The notes under the pieces were generated by a model. It worked only from the letters and a program-made list of their open reading frames with translations, was not told where the DNA came from and searched no databases. From contig JAECUM010004933.1 of the NCBI GenBank assembly GCA_016617855.1, positions 1 to 64,000 on the forward strand: 64,000 nucleotides of DNA, given 5' to 3'. This document shows, piece by piece, positions 12,610 through 23,829 of the stretch (its first letter is position 1; each line of letters starts with the position of its first letter). Position numbers and translations under genes: made by a program. The DNA is from Megalonaias nervosa (Eukaryota > Mollusca > Bivalvia > Unionida > Unionidae).

Positions 12610-12885
12610 AGGGCCAACGCAAGCTATGTGCGAGCAGTGTGCTTGCACAGGGAGCCGTTTTCAGAGGGGCACGAAATTAGAGAAGAGGGGTGCAGGAATC
12701 AGAGAGGAGCTAAAATAAAACTAATCCTTTAATTTTTCTTCATAACAAAATCTTTTTATTTGGTCATAACTTATAACAATTTCTTATGAGTTTTCCTATC
12801 AGCAAATATTTTAATGATGGGGGTGGGGGTGCCAAATGTCTGTTTTGCACAAAGCGCCTTATTGTATAATGGTGGCCCTCTTTGA
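12610..12885. mobile_element. possible MITE with AGGGCCA ends
   Basis: The segment starts AGGGCCAAC and ends in the reverse complement of AGGGCCACC. The terminal match is only about nine bases and the interior is G-rich and non-coding, so this is a weak call. Confidence 0.3.
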
Positions 12886-13325
12886 ATTGCATTACTTGTT
12901 TACCTATGTAAAGGGTTTTAGTATTTCAGTCCCGTAACCAAGAGAGTTCTGATCTTGTAACATATTTTGTTAGTGTCTCGTGTCTTTTACATTGAATTTT
13001 CAAAGCTTTCATTGATTAGTATCTAAGTATTATTTCAAAATTGTGAATATCACTCATTATATTGGTTAGGACTCCAATGATAAAATTGCAGCCTGGTTGG
13101 TATTGCCCTAGAAAAGGAGAAGCAAGAGTGCCATCCCTTTTTTTAACATAAATTGTTGTAGTCATAGATTATATTCTCTTGACTAACAATAGTTACAACA
13201 GTAGTAGGAAGAAGAACAAGAACAGTTGTAATAATAAGCAATTGAATGAATAATGAAGTAAATGAAAGTGTATAATTTGAAAAATAGGGGCTCTACACAT
13301 GATGATTTTATTTCTGTATTGGTGC

Positions 13326-13445
13326 CCATTTGGAGTCTTTTTGATTTAAGTCAATTGGTTTCAATGTTCTTGGGCAATGTATCCAGTAAGAGTCCTTTTC
13401 TTTCCTGGTTTTGAAACTCCAATTGCCATTGTAAGCAATTGGTGT
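13326..13445 (-). pseudogene. Penelope GIY-YIG endonuclease, second relic
   Basis: On the minus strand this encodes a diverged version of the same endonuclease tail as 5130-5240 (KDSYWIHCPRTLKPIDLN against ESYWIRRLRTLKPSGLN). The catalytic domain and reverse transcriptase are not visible next to it. Two independently diverged copies in one window suggest a once-active Penelope family in this genome. Confidence 0.6.
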
Positions 13446-14029
13446 TAGCATAATGTCACAGAAAGGTATGGTAATGGGAAGAGAAGTGTTCCGCTGCTTG
13501 ACGTCTGTCCAATTTCTTTGTCATCCAATCATATATATAAAGATTGATCCTTTTGTGTAATTTTGTGGTTTGTCAGACATACTGGAGGCTGCACATTTTT
13601 CATGTGACAAGATAAACTACATTCTATATTAACTTTATATAATGTTTTGAATGCAGTGCTCTGGATGACAGCAGTTGGGTGGGGGAAATTACTTGAGTCT
13701 GTGAGTTGCCTCTGAGTACACATCCATGTGGAGTTTGTTTTCAACAAGTCTCTAGCTCATACTACTTATTTCTGGACAAAACAAACCGATTTAATTTATT
13801 TTGTTTAAGGGGATGGGCTTGGATTCTTTGGAAAAAAATATTTGGTCCTCAGATAGTCTGAAAAAAATATTCTAACTCTGAATTTTAGAGAAATAAAACC
13901 CAACTAATTATATCCATCATATTCTGGTTTGAAAGAAAATCACATCCCTGCCAACCAAAAATGAAGTGGTCAGTCCCCTTTAAAGACAAATGAGTTTAAG
14001 GAATCATCTTGATATAATCATACATCCTC

Positions 14030-14475
14030 ATTAGTATGTGTGTCGTGTGCAACAGTCGGGTTTCTATCTTGAAGGTTAATGCTACAGACATTTATTTTAA
14101 TTTTCCATCATGCTTCCTTTCCATTTTGAGCCACTTCAGATTAAGGTGTGAAAATTTGTATACAACATACATCATCTTTAGAAGGAATGTGCAGTACTAT
14201 TGGCATTCTCTCTTGACGGTCCAAGTCAGAGCTCAAATATTCAAGTTTTCCATCTAATTTCCACTTCTGCTGTATAGCTTTAGAGCCATTGCGGATTAAG
14301 GGATGAAACTCGGTATATATATATTTCATCATTATACACTGTTTTTGTGAACCACATTAGGGTCTCTATCTTCAAGGTCAAGGTCATGGCTCAGTATTGT
14401 ATGTTTTCCATCACACTATGCTTTCCACTCAGTAATTTAAGGGATTTAAGTTGGTACACCTGTATGTCATCATAC
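14030..14475. repeat. tandem dispersed repeat (~170-bp units), left part
   Basis: About two and a half diverged units, each with a 'ttttccatc' start, an 'aagg.atgaaa.t.ggta' middle, a 'catcatta' phrase and an 'agggtctctatcttcaaggt' end. The same unit resumes at about 16325-16640, on the far side of the transposase pseudogene. Confidence 0.6.
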
Positions 14476-14507
14476 AGGTGATACAAGATACACCTGTATG
14501 TCATCAT
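14456..14507. repeat. 18-bp direct repeat with internal hairpin at transposon edge
   Basis: The string acacctgtatgtcatcat occurs at 14456-14473 and again at 14490-14507. The first copy also pairs with 'catacaggtg' at 14471-14480. A related 'catacaggtgacac' lies at about 16098, which could be the other end of the element. Confidence 0.6.
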
Positions 14508-15789
14508 TAGCAGGACTGAAGTATGTTACAGCATTGACTAACTTTCCTGGAGTCATGACACAGGCAGCATAGACAGATGGGATCAGTTTATGGCAGGACG
14601 CGACAGCATAGTATTGATCTGGCAAACACACTGTGTACTTGAGATGCATCAGTATAGATGCCTGCTTCCTTGCTGCCGGGATTTCAAGTGGCACTTTAGC
14701 CTTGTCGTCATGGCAGAGGTAGAAGCACACGTCTACTCCAAACATAGAACAGATTTCATCTAGGTATGACATAGATGCAAACACAAATGCTGCATCTTTG
14801 TGACGGTCGTGAGTGGTATTGGCAGCTCTTGTCAGTTCCACAGGTATGGTCTTTATGTAACGTTTGCCTTCCATTGAGCTGGATCGTCTTGGAAGAAGCC
14901 ACAGACACGTCTTCAACCTCAACAGATGATAGCCTTGTTTCGATAAGGTTTTATGTAGGTCATCTACTGTTTTACACAATCGCAATTCCTGCGACCGGTG
15001 CAGGTCGCTCGCAGCGGCACCAATTGACACAATATCAATAATTGCTTCAAGAAGATCTGGATTGGCATCTGTGATGGCCGGTCTACTGCCTCTATCCCTT
15101 GTAAACTTTCGTAGTTTTTGCCCCAGATTCAGATGTTCTTCTGCTATATCTTCGAGAGTTCGTTTGAGTTTGAAATGGTGCTCATGCTGCCTTGTGGCCT
15201 CCAGGCGCAGCTGCTTCAATTTCAGTTTCTTTTGCTTCAGATTCAATTCAACTGACTTCATTTTCTCCTTTAGTTCCTCATTTATGAGGCCTGCATCTCT
15301 TAAATGTAGTAAAGCTAATAGCTGTTCTTGGGCTTCAGAGATGTCACGTTAAACACTGGTCTGTTGTGGAGTTTCTGCTGTTTTCGTGATCCTGGCAGTA
15401 GGTTCAGACATGGCTGAAGTCAATGGACTTGATGCAGCTTCGCCTGCAGATATACATGGCAACACATCAGAGGCAGCTGAAATCATGATTGTTGGTGCTA
15501 AAGCATCAATGTCAGCAGGAGAGAATATCTCAGGTACTTCAGGCTTCGATACAGTCGCCACTGGTGCTGGTGCTGGTGCTTGCACGCGTGACCAGAAAGA
15601 CACAAGATTGCTTCTGCTCGCCAACACTTTACTTGCTAGATCAGCAGTAACATATTTATACATAGTTTCATCACGCTTTATTTTATCCCATAACCGATTA
15701 GTTTCTTTTTGTTGTTCTTGTTTGCTAGCTTGCTGCTTAGTTTTACACACAGCTTTGTACAAACAGTTATACTTGACCATATTATCCAT
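14470..15789 (-). pseudogene. DDE-type transposase-like protein, broken and 3'-truncated
   Basis: One minus-strand frame from ATG at 15789 is interrupted by a single TAA (15351-15349) and then continues in the same frame to 14470, about 438 codons in all. The N-terminal part is basic and then Ala/Pro-rich. A Lys/Leu/Gln-rich probable coiled coil spans about 15290-15130. The C-terminal half has the phrases GKRYIKTIPVEL, HDDKAKVPL and HKLIPSVYA, which I recall from a family of transposon-borne proteins of cnidarians, arthropods and molluscs; the HDDKAKVP segment is a plausible catalytic acidic site. The stop could be a single C-to-T change from CAA. The frame ends inside a hairpin repeat, so the true C terminus is missing. 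Superfamily unassigned. Confidence 0.55.
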
Positions 15790-16324
15790 CCTGACTGAAT
15801 ATTCAAAAACACTTTTATTACAATCTTAGAACACAATTATTAAACTCGGTGAACTAGTCTCTATATAATAAGTGCGTCGACTGAACACTTGTTGTACTAA
15901 TAGTAGACTGATGTACAGACCAGTGTTAGTACTAAAGTTGGGGCAGCAACAGCAGCATGAACAGAGCACCACGGCAGCTAAAATCTTGAGCCAGCGGCAG
16001 TCCACAGTGAGGATGTGTAATCCATGGGACAGGCCGCCAGACTGTGTCAGACTCGTTGCTGAGCTGTGTGATAGCTAGCAATCAGGGGTATGGTGGCATA
16101 CAGGTGACACACCTCCCACAGTCCTACTTCTCCCAGTAGCTGTGGCTCATTTGAAGGCCAATGTAGACAAATTATTATCGAGGTTTCACCCCACCCACCC
16201 CGTTTCCTATGCATACGTACATTATCAGTAGAACCCCCCCATACACAAGTGTATGCATTTGGGTTAACCCCCTCTTACCCCTCCATGCGTACGTACTAAA
16301 TGGAAGGCCCCCCATCACATGCTG

Positions 16325-16640
16325 TATTAAGGGTCATATCTTCAAGGTCAAGGTCTTGGTGTAAAATGTTGAACTTTTCATTTTACTTTCCGTTCCAACT
16401 CCATGACTTCAAACCATTTGTGCTGAAGGGATGAAAACTGGTATAGCTGTAGATATGTATTATCACTAGAAGTTTTGTCACATATGGCATTGAGGGTCAT
16501 ATCATCAGGGGATCACATTTTCCCTATGTTTGATCTACTTAATGTAAATTGATAAAGCTTAGTATACTTATTATCACTCAAAGATATGTTTGAATTTCAC
16601 ATCTGGGGGCCTACCTCAAGGTCACAGGTCAATATTTTTA
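16325..16640. repeat. tandem dispersed repeat, right part
   Basis: Resumes the unit seen at 14030-14475 ('gggtcatatcttcaaggtca', 'aagggatgaaaactggtata', 'tattatcacta'). The transposase pseudogene separates the two parts, which suggests it inserted into a pre-existing array. Confidence 0.55.
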
Positions 16641-19552
16641 GGTTTCTGGTGTTTCTGTTTTATATCTAATTCTGTCTAAGGCACAGAGATGGTATATTGG
16701 GGGGTGGGGCTAAAAATTCACTGAATTCCAGTATCTTTTAGTGTTTAAGTCCAGCACTGATTCAGTGGCATGGTTAACCTAAGACAAAGAAGCCCCATTT
16801 ATATTGAGCAAGATGACAGTTATTGAACCAAATTCAATAGCAAAATCATAAAATGATGATGTTCATTAAGGAAGACAATAATATATGGACAAATTATTAC
16901 ACCATATAGTTTGATGTTATATACAATGTGCACACATCTGTGAACAGCACAGATCTACATTTGCTATCATATGCTGCAGGTGATGGAGGGACCACATATG
17001 GGTGGCATCTTCACTCTCTGCTGCACCACTGCCAAAGCTATACTTTTTATTGAAATTCAGTCTTGCCCCCACTAGCAAGACAAAAACGTGGTATGTTTAA
17101 AGAATATGCGTATCCATTGTGTAGCCACCTCTCTAGGGTAAGGAGAGACAGCTGACACCGCCTGTTAATGGCCCAGGTCTGTCGAACATCTTTACATTTT
17201 ATTTTTAGAAATAAAAAAAAATCTGGTTAAAATGTGCACCAGGTAATTTCTTCTTGAATCATTTGTGCCTTTGGTGATTCAAACTGTGGAAGTCTTGCTT
17301 GAAGCTGAGTCTGGAATTTATGACTCAAAGCAGGTAGTTGTTCCAACGTATGATTACAGTGGCATTGGCAATGCATGACTTTGGAATGCAGATTTGCAAG
17401 CTACTGGTATATCAGATGAGGACAATAGCACATGAGGTGGTTAATGTACTATTTAAACAAGCTGGTGAAAGTGAATGAATATGTTGCTTTGGCAATTTTT
17501 TTGTGTACCTGTGATTGAGAAACTGTATCATATGCTGGAGATGTGCTGGGAATTGGCCATTAGTCAGTAAGCAGTTGTTTTAGTTGACAATTCACAGCTT
17601 ATGATGAATCCCCAGTAAGTTTTTCATGAGCTCCTCACATTCTTGGGTTCTTCTAAGAACTATCAGCTTATTTATGCCACTTTACTGATTACAACTGAAG
17701 TGCATGCCTTGTGTGACACAGCCCATATTTTGTTTTTAGTGATTGTGTATTTGTTGAATTCATTGAAAATGAGCTTACCAGTAATTCTTGGAGATATATT
17801 GTCATATAGCACATAAATATGTGATCTGTGATTGTGTTCAGATTTGCTTGGATAGTTACGATCTGACAAAATTCCTGGCTTCAGAAATCTGACCAAAGCC
17901 CACCAGTTTTCATAACCAAGGGTATGGACAGCAGAGCGACAATGATTGTTGTCAATATACAGCTCCCCACTAAACTGATGACAATAGACACAACCGCCAG
18001 TGTGCAATCATCACCACATTTACTGCATACTTATCATTTCTGTACAGTGTGCTGCTGATTAGAATCTGCCAATAAGGTTTGATCCCTGCTGAGGAGGAGT
18101 GGCAATAACAAGTATACTAATGGACGGACAATGGCTTATTGAAAACAACCCATATGACCAGTAGAGCTAAAAATACTATGGGAAAAAGTGTGACCCACAA
18201 AACTGTATCCCCATGAAATGCATTTACTTGCAAGTACACAGTTTTTATCCTGATAAATCTTTATGATAAAAAGTATAGAAGGTAGCCATCACAAATAAAT
18301 AACATCCATTCATTGTCTTAAACATCGGCCCAAATATGATCATCCTTCCTCAGTTGATGAAGATCAGGTTAAAAGAGGAAGTTCATATTACCCATGACAA
18401 TTCTTCTCACCTGCAGGCTTTATCCAGAAACCAAAACCTTCGTTGTACCTTGCTCCTCTTGAAACATTAAACCAAATTTGATTCTTCTCACTCCATTCTA
18501 ATATATGATCCATCACAACAGCCCACAAAACGGGGAATTTTTAAAATAAAATTTATCAAGTCTTGAACTCGTCCGATAAATCAGCCCCTCAAATCTGTGT
18601 TTATGCTAATGGACAATATGTGGATCTGATGTCACCTCTTTATTAAAATGTGCACTTTTGCTGCATGCAAATCTTTCTGGAACAGACCTGTATACAGTTT
18701 AGACACTTACTGGTATTTGATAACAGCCATATCTAGCGCAAAATTCAAAATGGCGACAGGACAGAGGGTTGTGTTAATCCACGTGGATTTACAAATCAAC
18801 AACAGGATTTGATCTGGAAATAGTATGTACATAGCACCAAAAGAACTCTTCAACCGATGGTAGCTCAACAGCTACTAGAAATATCAGTAAGTGTATAAAA
18901 GATATACCGATGTGTGCAGACAGAAGTGGCAGCAGAATTTTGTAGGTTTTAATGAATAGGTGATATCAGCCCCTAAATTGCCAGTCAATATTATTATAGG
19001 TGTGAGGCTGATTTATTGGCCTAGTCTTGAAATTGGATGGGAACCTGCATGACATGACCTGAGCTTGACCCAGATTTGGAGGTCACAGAAAATGGAAAGA
19101 GTTTATTTTCTATGAACAACATGCATCTCAATTTGTGTTTGGTATATTCTACTATCCAAACTAGGTTCCTATGAGAGGTGATTTCCTAATGGCAGGCTCA
19201 CTTCTACTCTGGTTATTTAACGTTTACTGTGAGAATGTAGCCTTTCTGGATTAGTGTGACCTGAATAGACTGAGGTGACCTATATTGGTGTAATATAGAA
19301 CCACATATTCCCCGCTTATGAGATATCTAAATTATGCGACCAAACTTCTGGTCACTTTCTCCATATCCTTGATGTTCCTTGAGTAGCAGCAAGTGGTCAC
19401 TAAGAATTGGTTTGTGATTTTCTAAGTATCAACCTTCACACAAAGCCACAATCTCTTCTAGCACTTTAAATTTGGGATGGAAATTAGGTTGTGTATGCAT
19501 TATACCATATATTTGGGCTATATGTATAAATGATTTTAAACGAGCACAGCAG
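16641..19552. other. no gene supported
   Basis: The longest frame is on the minus strand at 17672-18007 (111 codons, with a Trp/Tyr/Cys-containing first half). It has no domain I recognise and no convincing splice sites. The rest is non-coding as far as I can see. Confidence 0.4.
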
Positions 19553-19803
19553 AAACAATAAAGTGATTTGAGCATATGCCTCATATGTGAGAGGTTGCGG
19601 GTTCAAACCCCAGCCAAGTCATACCAAAGATGTATAAAAATGGTACAAGCAGCTGCCTTGCTTGGTGCTCTGCATTAAGCGGTTAGTGTTTGGACTAGTC
19701 GGCCTGTTGTCAGGATAATGTGATTGAGTGGGACACGATACTACATGTCTGTGGCATGATGCCCCAGTGCTACACATCATTATAAGCTGCCACACTGCAG
19801 ACA
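19553..19803 (+). mobile_element. tRNA-derived SINE, family 1 (plus)
   Basis: The head holds a Pol III B-box (ggttcaaaccc, about 19598). Next come 'gctgccttgcttggtgctct' and the body phrase 'ggcctgttgtcaggataatg', then 'ggcatgatgccccagtgcta'. The same body recurs at 52053-52165 and, inverted, at 52798-53043. The head is damaged, lacking a good A-box. Confidence 0.75.
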
Positions 19804-19999
19804 ACATATTACTAAAATTGTTACAACTACATTAAAAATAATTTTTAAAAAATACACAAATACACATGCAGAAACAATATAGTGTAACTCAAACTGAGAG
19901 GACTACCTAGATTGCATTCCCAGCTAGTACACCCACATTGGGTCAACACTAGAAAACTAGACATCATAATTAGTCTTTCCCTCAAAACCTGCCCCCCAC

Positions 20000-20480
20000 C
20001 CCCACGTTGATATGAACTTCCATTCAGGAATTATAAGTTGTGAAAACAAGATTTTTAAGAAGGCTGCTGAGGTGGCTATATTGGACAACAAATCAGCACT
20101 ATTTTCATTAGGACCATTCAGTGGCACCCCCCATGTTATGACCATCCATTCAGAAGGAGTAGTGAAAATAATATTTTCAAGCTTACCCCAGTACTTGCTA
20201 TATTGGACATCAGACTGGAACCAATTTTGTTTAGGACCAATGAGACATAAGAAGTATTCTGGTGAAACCCTATGTCAGTATGACTTTACATTTAGGAGAA
20301 GCTGTCCATTCATGAGAAGCAGTTAAAAAAAATGTCAAGTGTTGTGATCATATTGGATGTGTGGGCATCATCATTTTCATTTAAGACCAACTAGACCATG
20401 GGATGAATGTGTGTAAAGTTTCATTGCAATCTTCCAAGTAGTTTAGGAGGAGTAGTGATAACAAACTTGTGCTAATGACA
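20000..20480. repeat. diverged dispersed repeat
   Basis: Repeated phrases such as 'aggaccaat', 'tattggac' and 'aggagtagtgataa' at about 150-170 bp spacing, ending with 'aagtttcattgcaatcttcc'. This style of repeat is common in molluscan DNA. The 104-codon frame over it is not supported as a gene. Confidence 0.45.
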
Positions 20481-20808
20481 GGAAAATGGTCAGCGGATCA
20501 TCCCATAAACTCAACTGCACTATGTCCAGTAAATCTAATAGTCATCAATTCATGAAAACAAATGTACTTACATGATACAGTATGAAAAATATTCCAATAA
20601 CTCCAAAGTAAAATTCCCCCCTCCCCACGAGTATTTACTGAACCACTGAAACAAGAATTCTACTTCACGTGCTGATTCAACTGATTTCTTGGACGAATTT
20701 GTGATCAAAGGAGAAAAAAAATTATTTGAGAGAATGAAATACATTTAATGTAGATTAAATAACTTGCCATTTTGTGTATATTTATAGACTTGTTTACTTA
20801 TTATTGCT

Positions 20809-21126
20809 TTAGTTCACAGATCCTTCCAAGCCAGTGACATATAGGGTGCCAGTTACAGGATGTTGTCCCAACTGATGCCTCATCTCCTGATATCTTGCAT
20901 TAAGTCTGTAACCAATCTGTGCATGGTCTGCCTGCTTTTCATTTCCGCTGGGCAGAATCCATGCTACTGCCTCCTTGGTAATTGAGTTGTTCATCTCAAG
21001 CATCATGCTTTGAGGACATCTTCCAGTTTCGTTTTGTAAAATTATCTCTCTGACCTTTTCATCTGCTGCCATGTCTTTCCACAAGAATTCTTTTAAACAT
21101 TTGTGGTGTGCTGCCTCCAACTTCAT
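20809..21126 (-). CDS. possible coding fragment, product unknown
   Basis: A 105-codon minus-strand frame with balanced, protein-like composition: helical N-terminal half with KEFLWKDMAADEK, then polar, ending TLYVTGLEGSVN. No family recognised. It may be a terminal exon or transposon remnant. A TGA lies three codons upstream of the ATG, and the DNA just upstream (21127-21215) is a short tandem of 'catgtctcagcatgtctttt', so no upstream exon join is evident. Confidence 0.3.
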   Translation of the reverse strand: MKLEAAHHKCLKEFLWKDMAADEKVREIILQNETGRCPQSMMLEMNNSITKEAVAWILPSGNEKQADHAQIGYRLNARYQEMRHQLGQHPVTGTLYVTGLEGSVN

Positions 21127-21812
21127 TCTTTTTCATGGCCATGTCTCAGCATGTCTTTTTCATTGGTCATGTCTCAGCACAAGTCTTTTTCGTGGCCATG
21201 TCTCAGCATCTTACAGATGCATAGACTTACTTCTAGGGTATAAAGCATGAAACTTGGAAAATCTTGGCTCAACATTCAATCAACACATATACCCCTATAT
21301 CAGCATTACAGCCGCAAAACAATGTTGACCCATCTCATTGTTTTGGAACATCAGAACAACAACTACTGAGCATTGGCCCAACTACAAGCAGTACTTTTCC
21401 AATGTCTGCAATTAAAGAATGGTCCAACATTGGCTCAACACCTTATACAGAACACTTACAATGCAATCATCCACCAGTGTTGACCCAACATGTGTGCTAT
21501 CTAGGTTACTGTAATTGCTAATGGGTAACAATATTTACAAAACTGACACAAAAGCATCCAGCTTAATTTTTATTGTCATTAAAAATGGCCAAGTCCAAAA
21601 CATTTCAAAGCTGTTTTGAAATAACCTCTATAAATGTACAGGACAGCACATGCACACTGCATTATCATGATCATTCAAACCATTGAGGTCACTGAGTGTA
21701 TTTACCCTCACCTTTACAACTGCATGTTTATGTCATCTACTAAACAATAAATGAAAAGCTGAACATTTAAAACAAAATGGTAACTAACTTGCATATCCTT
21801 CTCTCTAATTAT

Positions 21813-21818
21813 TTTATT
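21813..21818 (-). terminator. polyadenylation signal AATAAA
   Basis: AATAAA on the minus strand (TTTATT on the plus strand), about 145 nt downstream of the zinc-finger gene's stop codon. The distance is reasonable for a 3'UTR, but the hexamer is common in AT-rich DNA. Confidence 0.4.
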
Positions 21819-21962
21819 GCACTCTGTATGAAAATAAAAATGCAAGATGTGTCCAAGTCTTTGGGTCCAGAGTCTTCACAAAATGTCTCATATTTTCTTG
21901 CTAAATTAAAGAGAAATAATATAAGGTTTTAAAATGCCTTGTTGCTTGAAACCCTGTTTTTG

Positions 21963-23305
21963 TTAAGAAAAGTTATCTCTTTCTGACATGGATAGTCTTC
22001 TAATATGAAGTCTACATTTACACTCGTGTTTATTTTTATTGCCACTATCTGCAAATCCCCTTCCACAAACTGCACATGCATAAGGTTTTTCTCCACTGTG
22101 TGTTCTAAAATGTTTGTCCAGATCACTTTTATAACCATATTTCTTGGCACAAACGAGACATTCAAAAATCTGTGGTGAATGCTTCCGTACTTTGTGTCGT
22201 ATCAAACTAGGAGTTTTGTTGAACATTTGACCACATTCTGAACATGCAAGGTCATTTCTCATCTTTCTGTAGTTGATAATATGGTGACCTTTTGTGCTGG
22301 GCTGTCCTCTGGAATTCAGTGGAAACTCTGAAGCACAAAGTATATCAGACACTAAGGCAGAGGATGTGGTAATACTTCGTTGATTGTAGTAATTATTACC
22401 ACAGCTATTTAAAGTATTAATAGAATTCACTCCTGTACAGCTGGTGCTAGACGATCTGCTGTCACTTACAGTGGATACACTGCTCACACTTACACTGTTT
22501 TCATTCATAGTGAAATCACAATTTAAATGTTGGGTTGCTGACTCAGCATTAGGGTACCTCATGTCACTAGGGTCAGGGTCAAGGTCATTTGGCTCAGATT
22601 TAATTCTTGCTTCCTCTTCGAGAATTTGGATTTCATTTGCAAGTTTTGAGTCATTTCCTGCAGCAGAAACAGTATAAGAACTATCATTCTTCTCAACGCA
22701 TACAGAATTAATTCTTTGACTTGTAGTGAAATTAAGGTCACTGTGACACAGTTCTCTTTCTTTGTTGATTGAGGAGTCATAAATTTCATCAGGTTTATAT
22801 GCTGATTTGTCATGTTCAGTGTCTTGAGATATATTTCTACAGACTGTTTCACACAGCATTTCCAGATCAGAATCATTAATGTTATTAGATGTCAAGACAT
22901 TTGAATCTTTCTGCCTGCAACCCACATAAAAATTGGCCCTAATGTCAATGTCTTCTTCAGTTCCCACTGGGTTGCTAACCCTGTCTTGGCTTTCTAACTT
23001 CATGGTCTGATTATTCTTGCATTTGCTACACTCATCAATTACTTTTTGATCTGTCCTATCAATCACAAGAGATGGGCTTATTCTTCTCTGAGACTCAGTG
23101 TTGTTGAATCTGTTCTGTTCTGTTACATTATCAGTTTCTTCACAGTTGTCAGCACATGGCTGGGAGGAGATTCTTTCAAGATGTGTGCTGGTGTTTCTAA
23201 TCTTTTTATGTCTCTGGATCCATCTATTGTAGGACTCCAATGGAAAATTTTTCCCAGGTAGTGGAGCATCATCTGCTGAACTGGTGCTGGAATTTTTCTC
23301 TGATT
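21963..23305 (-). CDS. C2H2 zinc-finger protein, terminal exon
   Basis: A large final exon of about 447 codons, opening after a TTTCCCATTTCAG acceptor at 23306 and ending TAA at 21965-21963. The first ~320 residues are acidic, Ser/Asn/Glu-rich and probably disordered. Three zinc fingers follow near the C terminus: finger 1 C-x2-C-x12-H-x4-H, finger 2 C-x2-C-x12-H-x3-H, and after a SGEKPY-type linker finger 3 C-x2-C-x12-H-x3-C, a C2HC variant. This arrangement suggests a nuclear DNA-binding transcription regulator. The exon needs one base from the previous exon to complete its first codon, which is what exon 28209-28047 supplies (G|AA). The target is unknown. Confidence 0.8.
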
Positions 23306-23458
23306 CTGAAATGGGAAAGAAACAATCACAAAAAAGGGGCCTGATTTATTTACTAATTGAAAGAACCCATATTTCTGCAAGTAATCCTGTACAAATACAC
23401 TGGAACTGTAACTTTCTCTTATACCTAATAGAAATGTGTTCTGCAGAACACTGTGTTT

Positions 23459-23822
23459 TGCCCGCATCTGTATATTTGTCAGTGTACATAGTGTCTCACT
23501 TGCATCTGTATAATTGTCAATGTACACTGTGCTTCACCTGCAGCTGCGTGTTTGACAGTGTAACATCATATCTTGCCTGCATCTGTATGTTTGTCAGTGT
23601 AACAGTGTTTTGCCTGCATCTGTATGTTTGTCAGTGTAACACAGTATTTTGCCTGCATCTGTATGTTTGTCAGTGTAATACAGTATTTTGCCTGCATCTG
23701 TATGTTTGTCAGTGTAACACAGTATTTTGCCTGCATCTGTATGTTTGTCAGCGTAACACAGTATTCTGCCTGCATTTGTATGTTTGTCATTGTAACACAG
23801 TATCTTACCTGCATCTATAGTT
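23459..23822. repeat. 39-bp minisatellite
   Basis: About nine units based on 'tgcatctgtatgtttgtcag' followed by 'tgtaacacagtattttgcc'. The unit length is a multiple of three, so long frames stay open on both strands; these are artefacts. It lies in the last intron of the zinc-finger gene, about 150 bp upstream of the acceptor. Confidence 0.9.
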
Positions 23823-23829
23823 TGTTGGT

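Noticed and set aside
17672..18007. 111-codon minus-strand frame as a gene
   Set aside because: No domain, no splice sites and no second copy; the composition is not convincing.
21963..23240. Zinc-finger ORF starting at the TTG at 23240
   Set aside because: No ATG there; the frame continues upstream to a strong splice acceptor at 23306 and the phase matches exon 28209-28047.
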